8,624 nucleotides of DNA from JAIUZI01 sp041594355 (GCA_041594355.1 JBFHMM010000171.1:1-8624); one strand, 5' to 3'; counted from the stretch's first letter, positions 1 to 6,524 are shown. The notes: generated from the sequence alone by a model not told the origin. Program-made: numbers and translations.

Positions 1-1
1 C

Positions 2-808
2 CCCTCGCTGAGCAACATGGTGTTTCCCGAGGTGATGACCGGCATCAACCAGGTGCTGGAAGATACCGAGTTACAGCCGGTTGTCGGGGTCACCGACTAC
101 ATGCCCGAAAAAGAAGAGCGGGTGCTCTACGAAATGCTGTCTTGGCGGCCGTCGGGCGTGATCATCGCCGGGCTGGAGCATTCGGAGGCATCCAAAGCGA
201 TGCTGAAGGCCGCCGGGATCCCGGTGGTCGAGATCATGGATGCGGACGGCAAGCCGGTGGACGCGATGGTGGGCATTTCACACCGCCGCGCCGGGCGCGA
301 GATGGCGCAGGCGATCCTGAAGGCGGGGTACGAGCACATCGGCTTCATGGGCACCAAAATGCCGCTGGATCACCGGGCGCGGAAGCGGTTCGAAGGGTTC
401 ACCGAGGTGCTGGCCAAGAACGGGGTCGAGATCGAAGACCGCGAATTCTATTCGGGCGGATCGGCGCTGGCCAAGGGGCGCGAGATGACTGCGGCGATGC
501 TGGAGCGTTCGCCGGATCTGGATTTCCTGTATTATTCCAACGACATGATCGGCGCCGGTGGGTTGTTGTACCTGCTGGATCAAAAGATCGATGTACCGGG
601 TCAGATCGGGTTGGCCGGCTTTAACGGCGTCGAACTGCTGCAGGGGTTGCCCCGGCAGTTGGCGACGATGGATGCCTGTCGGCTGGAGATCGGACGCAAG
701 GCAGCCGAGATCATCGCGGCGCGTCTGGACAATCCCGGCGGCGAGATCGAGGACAAGATCACGCTGACCCCCAAGATCAGCTATGGCGATACGCTGAAGC
801 GGCGCTGA
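2..808 (+). CDS. LacI-family transcriptional regulator, GntR (gluconate repressor)-like, 5'-truncated
   Basis: The open frame enters from the left edge with residues PSLSNMVFPEV, the start of the periplasmic-binding-protein-like effector domain of LacI-family repressors. The N-terminal DNA-binding helix-turn-helix lies outside the window. Visible hallmarks are a WRPSGVIIAG strand, the segment IPVVEIMD followed by VGISH and an AG motif, the GYEHIGFMG strand, YYSNDMIGAGGL in the second lobe, and IGLAGFNG near the end. The VVEIMD...VGISH arrangement is typical of gluconate-repressor-type members, so a sugar acid or related carbohydrate is a plausible ligand; this is inference from family style. 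About 268 residues are visible of a usual length near 340. The stop is TGA at 806-808, and the next gene begins 3 bases later on the same strand. Its targets cannot be read from this window. Family assignment is firm, ligand is not. Confidence 0.88.
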   Translation, partial: PSLSNMVFPEVMTGINQVLEDTELQPVVGVTDYMPEKEERVLYEMLSWRPSGVIIAGLEHSEASKAMLKAAGIPVVEIMDADGKPVDAMVGISHRRAGREMAQAILKAGYEHIGFMGTKMPLDHRARKRFEGFTEVLAKNGVEIEDREFYSGGSALAKGREMTAAMLERSPDLDFLYYSNDMIGAGGLLYLLDQKIDVPGQIGLAGFNGVELLQGLPRQLATMDACRLEIGRKAAEIIAARLDNPGGEIEDKITLTPKISYGDTLKRR

Positions 809-811
809 CCC

Positions 812-2029
812 ATGACGACACGCCCGCAGCTGGACAACCGCGCTGCGCGCAGGCTGTTTCTGGACCGCCACGGGCTGGCGGAACGCCCTGTGGGTCCGGG
901 CAAGGGCAAGGATCTGCTGGACCTGATCCGGCGTCTGGGGTTCGTACAGCTTGACAGCATCAACACCGTGGCCCGCGCCCATGACATGATCCTCTATTCC
1001 CGGCGCCCGGCCTACCGGTCAAAGAACCTCAAACGGTTGTACGAAACCGACCGGGCGCTGTTCGAACACTGGACCCATGACGCCGCCGTGATCCCGATGG
1101 AGTTCTACCCTCACTGGCGGCTTCGATTCGCGCGGGATGCGGACCGGTTGAAGGGGCAGTGGAAGAACTGGCACAAGCACGACTTCGAAGCGCAGTTCGA
1201 CACCGTTTTGCGCCATATCCGCGATCACGGGCCGGTTGGATCGTCGGATGTGGGCACCGACGAGAAGAAGGGAAGCGGTGGCTGGTGGGACTGGCACCCG
1301 TCCAAGACGGCGTTGGAGTTCCTGTGGCGCACGGGCGCGCTAACGGTGGTCGGGCGCGACGGGTTCCAGAAAAAATACGACCTGACCGAACGGGTGATCG
1401 AAGAGGCTCTGCGAGCGGATCATACCTGCCCCGACCCCGAGCATTCGCTGGACTGGCTGTGCAACGCGGCGCTGGACCGGCTGGGGTTCGCCACATCGGG
1501 GGAGATCGCGGCGTTCTGGGATACTGTGCGGCCCGCCGAGGCCAAGGTGTGGTGCGCCCGGCAAATGGCCGAGGGCGCGATCGTCGAGGTCGAGGTGGCC
1601 TGTGTGGGCGGGCAGGTGCGACGGTGTTTCGCGCGGCCGGATTTGGCGGATGTCGCGGGCGAGGCCGGTGTACCCCCGCCGCGGATACGGGTGCTGAGCC
1701 CGTTCGATCCCGCACTGCGGGACCGGGCGCGCGCCGAACGGCTGTTCGGGTTCCATTACCGGATTGAGGTTTTTGTCCCGGCACCCAAGCGGGTCTATGG
1801 CTATTACGTATTTCCGCTGCTGGAAGGCGACCGGATGGTGGGACGGATCGACATGAAGGCGCAGCGGGACAGTGGCACGCTGGCGGTAACGGCGTTGTGG
1901 CCGGAACGCGGGGTGCGCTGGAGCCCGGCGCGGATTGCCCGGCTGGAGGCCGAGCTGGACCGGGTGGCGCGGTTTGCCGGGCTGGAGTGGGTCGCTTTCG
2001 CTGGCGGGTGGCTGCGCGATCCGGTCTGA
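812..2029 (+). CDS. Winged-helix YcaQ/AlkX-type DNA glycosylase-like protein
   Basis: A 405-residue protein of the YcaQ/AlkZ winged-helix family (HTH_42, formerly DUF1006), whose studied members are DNA glycosylases that excise bulky or crosslinked alkylated bases. The N-terminal segment LGFVQLDSINTVARAHD contains Q46-L-D48, matching the Gln-x-Asp catalytic motif reported for the AlkX/YcaQ branch; the AlkZ branch has Gln-x-Gln. Other family features are LFEHWTHDAAVIP (about residues 84-96), the WWDWHPSKTALEFLW winged-helix region, LSPFDPALRDRARAERLFGF and the C-terminal YYVFPLLEGDRMVGRIDMK stretch. Length matches the family. ATG at 812 is 3 bases after the preceding stop. No strong Shine-Dalgarno is seen, which suggests translation coupled to the upstream gene. 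The gene converges on boxR with a 20-bp gap. A repair role is inferred from family; activity on a given lesion is unknown. Confidence 0.85.
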   Translation: MTTRPQLDNRAARRLFLDRHGLAERPVGPGKGKDLLDLIRRLGFVQLDSINTVARAHDMILYSRRPAYRSKNLKRLYETDRALFEHWTHDAAVIPMEFYPHWRLRFARDADRLKGQWKNWHKHDFEAQFDTVLRHIRDHGPVGSSDVGTDEKKGSGGWWDWHPSKTALEFLWRTGALTVVGRDGFQKKYDLTERVIEEALRADHTCPDPEHSLDWLCNAALDRLGFATSGEIAAFWDTVRPAEAKVWCARQMAEGAIVEVEVACVGGQVRRCFARPDLADVAGEAGVPPPRIRVLSPFDPALRDRARAERLFGFHYRIEVFVPAPKRVYGYYVFPLLEGDRMVGRIDMKAQRDSGTLAVTALWPERGVRWSPARIARLEAELDRVARFAGLEWVAFAGGWLRDPV

Positions 2030-2049
2030 GCGGCGCGGAGTGCGGGCGG

Positions 2050-2967
2050 TCAGCCGAGAAACTTGTGATCGCGGATTAGCCCCACCAGCTTTTCGAGCGA
2101 AGTTTCGACGGTCATCCCCGTGGTGTCGAGCTGCGCCAGCGCTTTGGCATAAAGTGTCTCGCGGCTGGTCAGAATCGACTTGAGCTGTTCCATCGCCTCG
2201 GGGTTGCCTGCCATTGGTCTTTCGTCGCCCTGCGCCCGGACGCGGGTCATGTGATCCTCGGGCGAGGCCTTGAGCCAGATCGTGTGAAAGTGGCTGAGCA
2301 GCATGTTGTAGGTGTCTGGCTCGGCGACGATGCCGCCGGCCACCGCTAGCACCATGGAATCGTGGGTGGCGATGATCCGGCTGATCGCCTGCGCTTCCAG
2401 CTTGCGATAGCCTTCCTGGCCATAGAGCGCCATGACCTCGCTGACGGGCATGCCGCTTTGTTCCTCGATCTCGGAATTCAGTTCGACAAAGGGAATGTTC
2501 ATCCGTTCGCCCAGCATCGCGCCCAGCGTCGATTTCCCCGCCCCGCGCAGACCGACAAGGCACAACCGCCGTGCCCGCATCGTCTCGGCCGGTTCCGGGT
2601 GCAGCGTGCGCAGGATCGCCTGCTGGACATCCGCGCTGGAGGCGCGGAACAGGTCGGCGACGCGCAGCGCCTCCGAGGTCCAGGGATCCTCCTCTCCGAC
2701 CAGCCATTCGATGCGGTGATCGAGCGCAAAGGCGACGCGCTGCAGCAAGCCGATCGAAATATTGCCCTCGCCCGCCTCGAGTTGCGCTAGGTAACGCGGC
2801 GAGACGCCCGACATTTCCGACAACACCCGGCGCGGGATACCCTTGCGTTCGCGCGCCCGGCGCACGCGTCCGCCAACCCGCTGGATCAGGGCCGTGACTT
2901 CCTGCTCGCTGCGGGTTGCGGTCGATTGCGGCGTGACTTCGCCGCGAAAGTTTGTGATTTCAGTCAT
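2050..2967 (-). CDS. boxR: BoxR/BzdR-type regulator: XRE helix-turn-helix fused to shikimate-kinase-like domain
   Basis: A 305-residue two-domain regulator of benzoyl-CoA metabolism. Residues about 32-90 form an XRE/Cro-type helix-turn-helix (RRVLSEMSGVSPRYLAQLEAG). A linker of about 40 residues follows, then from residue 135 a P-loop shikimate-kinase-like domain with Walker A GLRGAGKST (139-147), R188 in GYRKLE, a GG turn at 211-212, and lid/core arginines near R250 and R269. This fusion is characteristic of the BzdR/BoxR family, in which the C-terminal domain binds benzoyl-CoA and the protein acts as a repressor. The substrate-binding Asp pair of true shikimate kinases (DxD) is E162-L-N164 here, and the first Gly of the GGG motif is A210, which supports ligand sensing over catalysis. 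It lies last in the minus-strand box cluster, 102 bp after the thioesterase gene, with its own candidate promoter and operator. The Shine-Dalgarno is weak; ATG at 2967 gives the family-like N-terminus. A stand-alone aroK is excluded by the DNA-binding domain. Confidence 0.92.
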   Translation of the reverse strand: MTEITNFRGEVTPQSTATRSEQEVTALIQRVGGRVRRARERKGIPRRVLSEMSGVSPRYLAQLEAGEGNISIGLLQRVAFALDHRIEWLVGEEDPWTSEALRVADLFRASSADVQQAILRTLHPEPAETMRARRLCLVGLRGAGKSTLGAMLGERMNIPFVELNSEIEEQSGMPVSEVMALYGQEGYRKLEAQAISRIIATHDSMVLAVAGGIVAEPDTYNMLLSHFHTIWLKASPEDHMTRVRAQGDERPMAGNPEAMEQLKSILTSRETLYAKALAQLDTTGMTVETSLEKLVGLIRDHKFLG

Positions 2968-2981
2968 GCCGCCGGACTTTA

Positions 2982-2995
2982 TGTGAAATATTGCA
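2982..2995. promoter_or_regulatory. Candidate BoxR operator in the boxR leader (TGTG-N6-TGCA)
   Basis: The site reads TGTG AAATAT TGCA and sits inside the wider imperfect dyad TTATG-N10-CATAA (2979-2998), about 15 bp before the boxR start codon. Format and AT-rich 6-bp spacer match the elements ahead of boxC. It covers the expected start point of the candidate boxR promoter, a position suited to autorepression. TGCA repeats are, from memory, the recognised core of BzdR/BoxR operators; binding here is inferred. Confidence 0.55.
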
Positions 2996-2997
2996 TA

Positions 2998-3026
2998 AAC
3001 CTAAGCTGGCCCGCGTCAGTTTTCAA
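2998..3026 (-). promoter_or_regulatory. Candidate boxR promoter (TTGAAA-N17-TAGGTT)
   Basis: On the minus strand, TTGAAA (3026-3021) is a 5/6 match to the sigma-70 -35 box. After a 17-base spacer comes TAGGTT (3003-2998), a 3/6 match to the -10 box. Transcription would start near 2991, inside the TGTG-N6-TGCA element. The -10 box is weak, so either activation or a different start is possible. boxR could also be read through from the upstream genes. Confidence 0.35.
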
Positions 3027-3054
3027 ACGCAATCGGGGTATAGCCGCGAATCCC

Positions 3055-3068
3055 TGCATTATCATGCG
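3055..3068. promoter_or_regulatory. Second TGCA-N6-TGCG element upstream of boxR
   Basis: The site reads TGCA TTATCA TGCG, immediately beyond the thioesterase stop codon and about 90 bp before boxR. Spacing and an AT-rich centre match the other elements, with one mismatch in the second half. It could act with the 2982-2995 site as a pair about 73 bp apart centre to centre (seven helical turns), allowing looping. This is pattern-based inference. Confidence 0.4.
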
Positions 3069-3069
3069 A

Positions 3070-3510
3070 TCAGGTCCGGATCAGCGGTTCGACCACGGCG
3101 CGGATGTCGGGCGGCGCGGCTTGCGATTTGAACTGGTCCGCGATGGTAAAGACATTGACGAAACACCCCTCGAAACACAAGACGCCATCCTGATAGCCAT
3201 CGACCCGGAATTCGATGGACGAACCGCCCAGCCGCGACGGCCAGACCTGGCACATCAACCGGTGGCGCGGGGTGATCGGCGATTTGAAATCCAGGCTCAT
3301 GTGCACGAAAGGCGTGCCCATGTTGCGGTCCAGTTCCATCTGGTACCACCCGTCGCCGTCCAGGTGATGTTCCCACCAACTATTGATCGCCTCGAGCGCG
3401 AACCACGGGATGCGGGCGGTAAAGACGATCTGGGCCGGGTCGCAATCCCCCCACATGACACGGATTTCGTGGGTATACGGAGTATCCGCCCCGGCCTGCG
3501 GGGCGGTCAT
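3070..3510 (-). CDS. 4-hydroxybenzoyl-CoA thioesterase-like (hotdog-fold) acyl-CoA thioesterase
   Basis: A 146-residue single-domain hotdog-fold thioesterase. The signature WGDCDPAQIVF (residues 20-30) matches the 4-hydroxybenzoyl-CoA thioesterase motif, with D24 aligning to the catalytic aspartate (Asp17 of the Pseudomonas enzyme). The usual Gly after DCDPA is Gln (Q27), and the following Tyr position is Thr (T31). MSLDFKSPITPRHRL (71-85) is the central helix-strand segment. The gene begins directly after the boxA stop (TGA then ATG, no gap), so coupled translation is likely. An acyl-CoA thioesterase in the box cluster of Azoarcus evansii acts on benzoyl-CoA, and recycling of CoA when intermediates pile up was proposed; the same role is inferred here. 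The exact substrate (benzoyl-CoA, a hydroxybenzoyl-CoA or another dead-end thioester) cannot be read from sequence. Confidence 0.87.
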   Translation of the reverse strand: MTAPQAGADTPYTHEIRVMWGDCDPAQIVFTARIPWFALEAINSWWEHHLDGDGWYQMELDRNMGTPFVHMSLDFKSPITPRHRLMCQVWPSRLGGSSIEFRVDGYQDGVLCFEGCFVNVFTIADQFKSQAAPPDIRAVVEPLIRT

Positions 3511-4704
3511 TCAGTAGGTTTCCACGTGGTAACGGCCATCTTCGCGCATCCTGTCCCTGATCGCGGACCAGTCCATTCCGATCCCGCGCGCGATGTCCGA
3601 CAGCGCCTCTTCGACGCCGCTCTCCATCGCTTTCAGGCCGCAGATATAGATGTAACCGTTCGGGTCCTGCAACAGTTCGGCGACGCGCTCCGCGTCCTCG
3701 CGCAGCTTGTCCTGCACATATTGCTTGGGCGCGGCCTCTTGCCGGCTGAAGGCGAAGAGCTTCCGCAGAAAAGTTTCAGGCACCTTCTTGAGCGGGCCGA
3801 AGTACGGCAGGTCGCCCGGCCGGCGGGCGCCAAAGACCAGCGTCAGACTGTCCTTGACCGACGGTGCCTCGCGCTGGCGGCGCATGGTAAAGCCACGGAA
3901 CGGGGCGGACCCCGTGCCGGTGCAGATCATCATTAGATGCGCATTGGGGTCGGACGGCAGCAGAAAGGTGGATCCGAACGGCCCGGTCACCTGCACAGTG
4001 TCACCGGTGTTCAGGTCGCAGACGTAGTTGGAGCACAGGCCCTGATCCTCGCGTTTGACGGTCAGCGAGACATTGTTGAAGTTCGGGCGTTCGCCGTCAC
4101 GCGGGCTGGACACCGAATAGAGGCGTGGCAGATGCGGCTTGCCTTCGGCGTCGGTTCCCGGAGGGATGATGCCGATGCTTTGCCCTTCCAGCACCGGGAA
4201 CGGCAGACCGCCGAAATCCAGAATGATGTGACGCACGTCGCTGTCGCTGTCGGCGTCCGTCAGGCGGTAGTTGCCCTGCACACGGGCCTGTGCCGGCTTG
4301 GCCAGGTTGTACATGTTGATCGTCGGCTTTGAGGCCGAGGCCGGTGCGCGCGCCTTGCCGCCAGCGCCCTTGTGCGCCTCGGCCAGCAGGGCGGAGATGG
4401 CGTCGTCCAGCGCTTCCAGGTCGGTATCCTTGCCGTCGTCGGTGGCGATGTCTTCTTGTTCGGGCAGTTCCATCCACTCGAACTGCTCCTCGACAGAATA
4501 GGGATCGTTCACGACCCGCCATTCGTCGATCGACCCTGTCGGGCAGACCGGGATGCAATCCATGCAAAAGTTGCACTTGGAAGCATCGACGACGACATTG
4601 TTGTCATCGTGGACAATCGCCTCCAGCGGGCAGGTCATTTCGCAGGTGTAGCAGCGGATACAGATTTCGGGGTCGATAAGGTGCTGTTTCAGCGGCTTGT
4701 TCAT
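3511..4704 (-). CDS. boxA: Benzoyl-CoA 2,3-epoxidase reductase subunit BoxA
   Basis: A 397-residue FAD iron-sulfur reductase that takes electrons from NADPH and feeds the BoxB diiron epoxidase in the cytoplasm. The N-terminus is a bacterial 2[4Fe-4S] ferredoxin: C15, C18, C21, C25-P and C44, C47, C50, C54-P. An acidic then Ala/Lys-rich linker (about 70-127) joins it to a ferredoxin-NADP reductase module with RLYSVSS (194-200, FAD binding), GPFGSTF (241-247), CTGTGSAPFR (261-270, pyridine nucleotide), YICG (353-356) and a terminal aromatic Y397. This domain order is diagnostic of BoxA. The start at 4704 was preferred over an upstream in-frame ATG (4770) because MNKPLKQHLIDPEICIRC is the normal ferredoxin start, and because it overlaps the preceding small ORF by ATGA. 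The thioesterase gene follows without a gap. Confidence 0.95.
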   Translation of the reverse strand: MNKPLKQHLIDPEICIRCYTCEMTCPLEAIVHDDNNVVVDASKCNFCMDCIPVCPTGSIDEWRVVNDPYSVEEQFEWMELPEQEDIATDDGKDTDLEALDDAISALLAEAHKGAGGKARAPASASKPTINMYNLAKPAQARVQGNYRLTDADSDSDVRHIILDFGGLPFPVLEGQSIGIIPPGTDAEGKPHLPRLYSVSSPRDGERPNFNNVSLTVKREDQGLCSNYVCDLNTGDTVQVTGPFGSTFLLPSDPNAHLMMICTGTGSAPFRGFTMRRQREAPSVKDSLTLVFGARRPGDLPYFGPLKKVPETFLRKLFAFSRQEAAPKQYVQDKLREDAERVAELLQDPNGYIYICGLKAMESGVEEALSDIARGIGMDWSAIRDRMREDGRYHVETY

Positions 4705-4877
4705 TGACTCTCGCGTTTCTTGGTCAGGATCATGTCCGGCAGGATCAGAGCGTCGATCAGCGCCATGCACAGACCATCACAGCTCTCGCAGCCGACACAG
4801 GGACCCTGCAGACCCGAAATCTCGACCGAGAGGGCGCGCAAACGGGGAGTGTCAGCTTTGGATCTGTCGATTTCCAT
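4701..4877 (-). CDS. Small four-cysteine protein between boxB and boxA (function unknown)
   Basis: A 58-residue ORF overlapping boxA by 4 bases (ATGA). A good Shine-Dalgarno, GGAG at 4889-4886, lies 8 bases before ATG 4877. An upstream in-frame GTG (5018) would add 47 residues but lacks such support, and that extension looks non-coding. The sequence is charged at both ends with a cysteine centre PCVGCESCDGLC: C27, C30, C33, C37, that is C-x2-C-x2-C-x3-C. This spacing equals one cluster-binding half of bacterial ferredoxins, except that Met follows the last Cys where Pro is usual. It could bind a [4Fe-4S] cluster or zinc. Its placement, coupled to the Fe-S reductase gene, suggests help with BoxA or BoxB electron transfer, assembly or stability. 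No family is recognised and the function is inference only. Confidence 0.78.
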   Translation of the reverse strand: MEIDRSKADTPRLRALSVEISGLQGPCVGCESCDGLCMALIDALILPDMILTKKRESQ

Positions 4878-4885
4878 GGCGATAG

Positions 4886-4889
4886 CTCC
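4886..4889 (-). promoter_or_regulatory. Ribosome binding site deciding the start of the small Cys protein
   Basis: GGAG on the minus strand, 8 bases before ATG 4877. It supports the 58-residue form over the longer GTG-initiated reading. Confidence 0.6.
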
Positions 4890-4912
4890 GTTCAAAAAAT
4901 GTGACTTGTTAA

Positions 4913-5058
4913 ACCGGACCGTGAAACTGGGAACGCGAGAAAAACGTTTCCCGAATCCCAGTCTAACACGCAACCCCCCGTTTTTCCAAAACTTCACGTT
5001 GGGAAAAGGTCCCGACACGTATGAGGCCGCAACGGGACGAGGGGGGGCACGGTCCGGT
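4913..5058. repeat. Perfect 11-bp inverted repeat spanning the boxB/small-ORF gap
   Basis: ACCGGACCGTG at 4913-4923 is the exact reverse complement of CACGGTCCGGT at 5048-5058, with 124 bp between. The arms nearly bracket the 189-bp non-coding stretch between boxB and the small ORF (4878-5066). In the minus-strand transcript the arms could pair, with one further G-U pair, enclosing a nested hairpin at 4926-4962. Such a structure could protect the 3' end of boxB mRNA or set the boxB:boxA ratio. Chance occurrence of an 11-bp match within about 190 bp is unlikely but not excluded. No gene is supported in this gap. Confidence 0.55.
4926..4962 (-). other. Nested hairpin with two alternative stems
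   Basis: ACTGGGA (4926-4932) and TCCCAGT (4956-4962) are perfect inverted arms around a 23-base loop. An alternative stem can form inside: GGGAACG (4929-4935) with CGTTTCCC (4945-4952), one base bulged. The two share the GGGA segment and exclude each other. No U-tract follows in the minus-strand direction, so this is not a standard terminator. It may be part of an mRNA stability or processing element. Confidence 0.35.
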
Positions 5059-5066
5059 CAATCCGA

Positions 5067-6518
5067 TCACGCCATATGCAGTTTGACGTATTCGAAATCA
5101 CCCGGTTTGTTGTCGATGCCCACCTTGGGCGGCGAAATCCAGCTGGCGTATTTGCCGGGCTCGTAGACCGGTTTCATCAGCGACTGGATGAAGTCGCCGT
5201 CGGCATGGGTCGGTAGCCATTCGGTCAGACCCTTGTCGTATTCCGCGCCGGAAACCAGCTTGCCTTCGGGGTCGAAGTTCTTGCCGGCAAAGACGCCGAT
5301 CTTGCGATTAAACGCTTGATGCGGCAGCTTCATTTCGTATTCGATGCCGTATTTCTCGATGATCTTGTTCCAGCGGCCGACACCGCCGGCGGCATCCTTT
5401 ACGTAATCATCGCGCAGGCGCATGTTGATCGCGGTCAGCGCGGGCACCTCTTTCTCGATGATCTTGTCGCCGTCCAGGTCGAGAACCTTGTAGGTGTCGT
5501 GGGTCAGCTTGTGATCGTCTTTCAGGCGCATCTCCATGTAACGGCCCTTGATGCCCTGGTTGAATGCATTGGCAGCGTTGGTTGAGATTTCCTGGCCGAA
5601 GAGATCGAGCGACAGGGTGTAATGCAGGTTCAGCTTTTTCTGGATCGTCGGCAGGTCGATGACGCCCAGATCGCGAATCTTGTTGATGTCGTAGGGGTCG
5701 GAAATGCCCGCCTTCTTCATCGCCTCGCAGGTCGCCTGGATGGTCCGGCCGACGCCGGTTTCGCCCACGAACATGTGGTGCGCTTCCTCGGTGAGCATGA
5801 AACGGCAGGTGCGGCTGAGCGGATCGAAACCCGATTGTGCCAATGATTCCAACTGCATCTTGCCGTCGCGGTCGGTGAAGTAGGTGAACATGAAGAACGA
5901 CAGCCAGTCCGGAGTTTCCTCGTTGAAGGCGCCCAGCATGCGCGGCGCTTCTTCGGAGCCGGACGAGCGGATCAGCAGATCGTTGGCCTCTTCGCGGCCA
6001 TCGCGGCCAAAGTATTTCTGCAGCAGGTAGACCATCGCCCAGAGGTGGCGGCCCTCTTCGACGTTGACCTGGAAGAGGTTGCGCATGTCATAGAGCGACG
6101 GCGCGGTCAGGCCCAGGAACCGCTGCTGTTCGACCGAGCCCGGCTCGGTATCACCCTGGATAACAATGAGCCTTTTCAACAGGTTACGGTATTCACCCGG
6201 AACCTCTTGCCAGGCCGGTTCGCCATAGTGTTCGCCCATCGGGATGCGGCGGTCTTCGACCTGCGGCGCCAGCAGCACGCCCCAGCGGTACTCGGGCATC
6301 TTGACGTAGTCGAACTTGGCCCAGCCCTTGGGGTCGACGCTGACGGCGGTGCGCAGGTAAACCATTGATTCTTGGAAGTTTTTCGGGATCAGGTCGTTCC
6401 ACCAGTTGATGTAACCGGGGTGCCATTTTTCCAGCGCCTTGAGCACTTTCTTGTCCGAGGACAGACCCACATTGTTGGGGATCTGGGTGTCATAGCTGAC
6501 GTTAATGAGATCGAGCAT
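5067..6518 (-). CDS. boxB: Benzoyl-CoA 2,3-epoxidase oxygenase subunit BoxB
   Basis: A 483-residue class I diiron oxygenase that uses O2 and electrons from BoxA to convert benzoyl-CoA to its 2,3-epoxide. Ferritin-like carboxylate/His ligands are visible: E125 (in DTEPGSVEQQ), E155 and H158 (EEGRH), D216 (FTDRDG), and E245 with H248 (TEEAHH). These six lie at a constant +5 offset from the ligand set I recall for the Azoarcus evansii enzyme. Length is normal for the family. A strong Shine-Dalgarno AGGGAG (6530-6525) sits 6 bases before ATG 6518. The gene follows boxC after 68 bp and precedes the small Cys protein after 189 bp. No key residue appears missing. Identity is secure because of the adjacent boxC and boxA; the paralogous phenylacetyl-CoA epoxidase subunit PaaA is shorter and would sit with other paa genes. 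Confidence 0.96.
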   Translation of the reverse strand: MLDLINVSYDTQIPNNVGLSSDKKVLKALEKWHPGYINWWNDLIPKNFQESMVYLRTAVSVDPKGWAKFDYVKMPEYRWGVLLAPQVEDRRIPMGEHYGEPAWQEVPGEYRNLLKRLIVIQGDTEPGSVEQQRFLGLTAPSLYDMRNLFQVNVEEGRHLWAMVYLLQKYFGRDGREEANDLLIRSSGSEEAPRMLGAFNEETPDWLSFFMFTYFTDRDGKMQLESLAQSGFDPLSRTCRFMLTEEAHHMFVGETGVGRTIQATCEAMKKAGISDPYDINKIRDLGVIDLPTIQKKLNLHYTLSLDLFGQEISTNAANAFNQGIKGRYMEMRLKDDHKLTHDTYKVLDLDGDKIIEKEVPALTAINMRLRDDYVKDAAGGVGRWNKIIEKYGIEYEMKLPHQAFNRKIGVFAGKNFDPEGKLVSGAEYDKGLTEWLPTHADGDFIQSLMKPVYEPGKYASWISPPKVGIDNKPGDFEYVKLHMA

Positions 6519-6524
6519 CTTCTA

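Noticed and set aside
2010..2070. A rho-independent terminator between the converging YcaQ-like gene and boxR.
   Set aside because: The 20-bp gap and flanks show no GC stem followed by a T-run on either strand.
1340..2707. A long minus-strand ORF (455 codons) across the YcaQ-like and boxR genes.
   Set aside because: It is low-complexity Arg/Pro/Gly-rich sequence lying over two well-supported genes in other frames; it is a GC-rich shadow.
2926..3936. A 336-codon plus-strand ORF through the boxR start, thioesterase and boxA.
   Set aside because: It is antisense to conserved coding sequence, with no recognisable motif or ribosome binding site.
4705..4770. An upstream in-frame ATG (4770) would extend BoxA by 22 residues.
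   Set aside because: The extension overlaps the small Cys-protein ORF in another frame, is not ferredoxin-like, and the ATG at 4704 has the coupled ATGA context.
4878..5018. A GTG-initiated 105-residue form of the small Cys protein.
   Set aside because: The added 47 residues fall in the structured gap, have no coding character, and the GGAG site fits ATG 4877.
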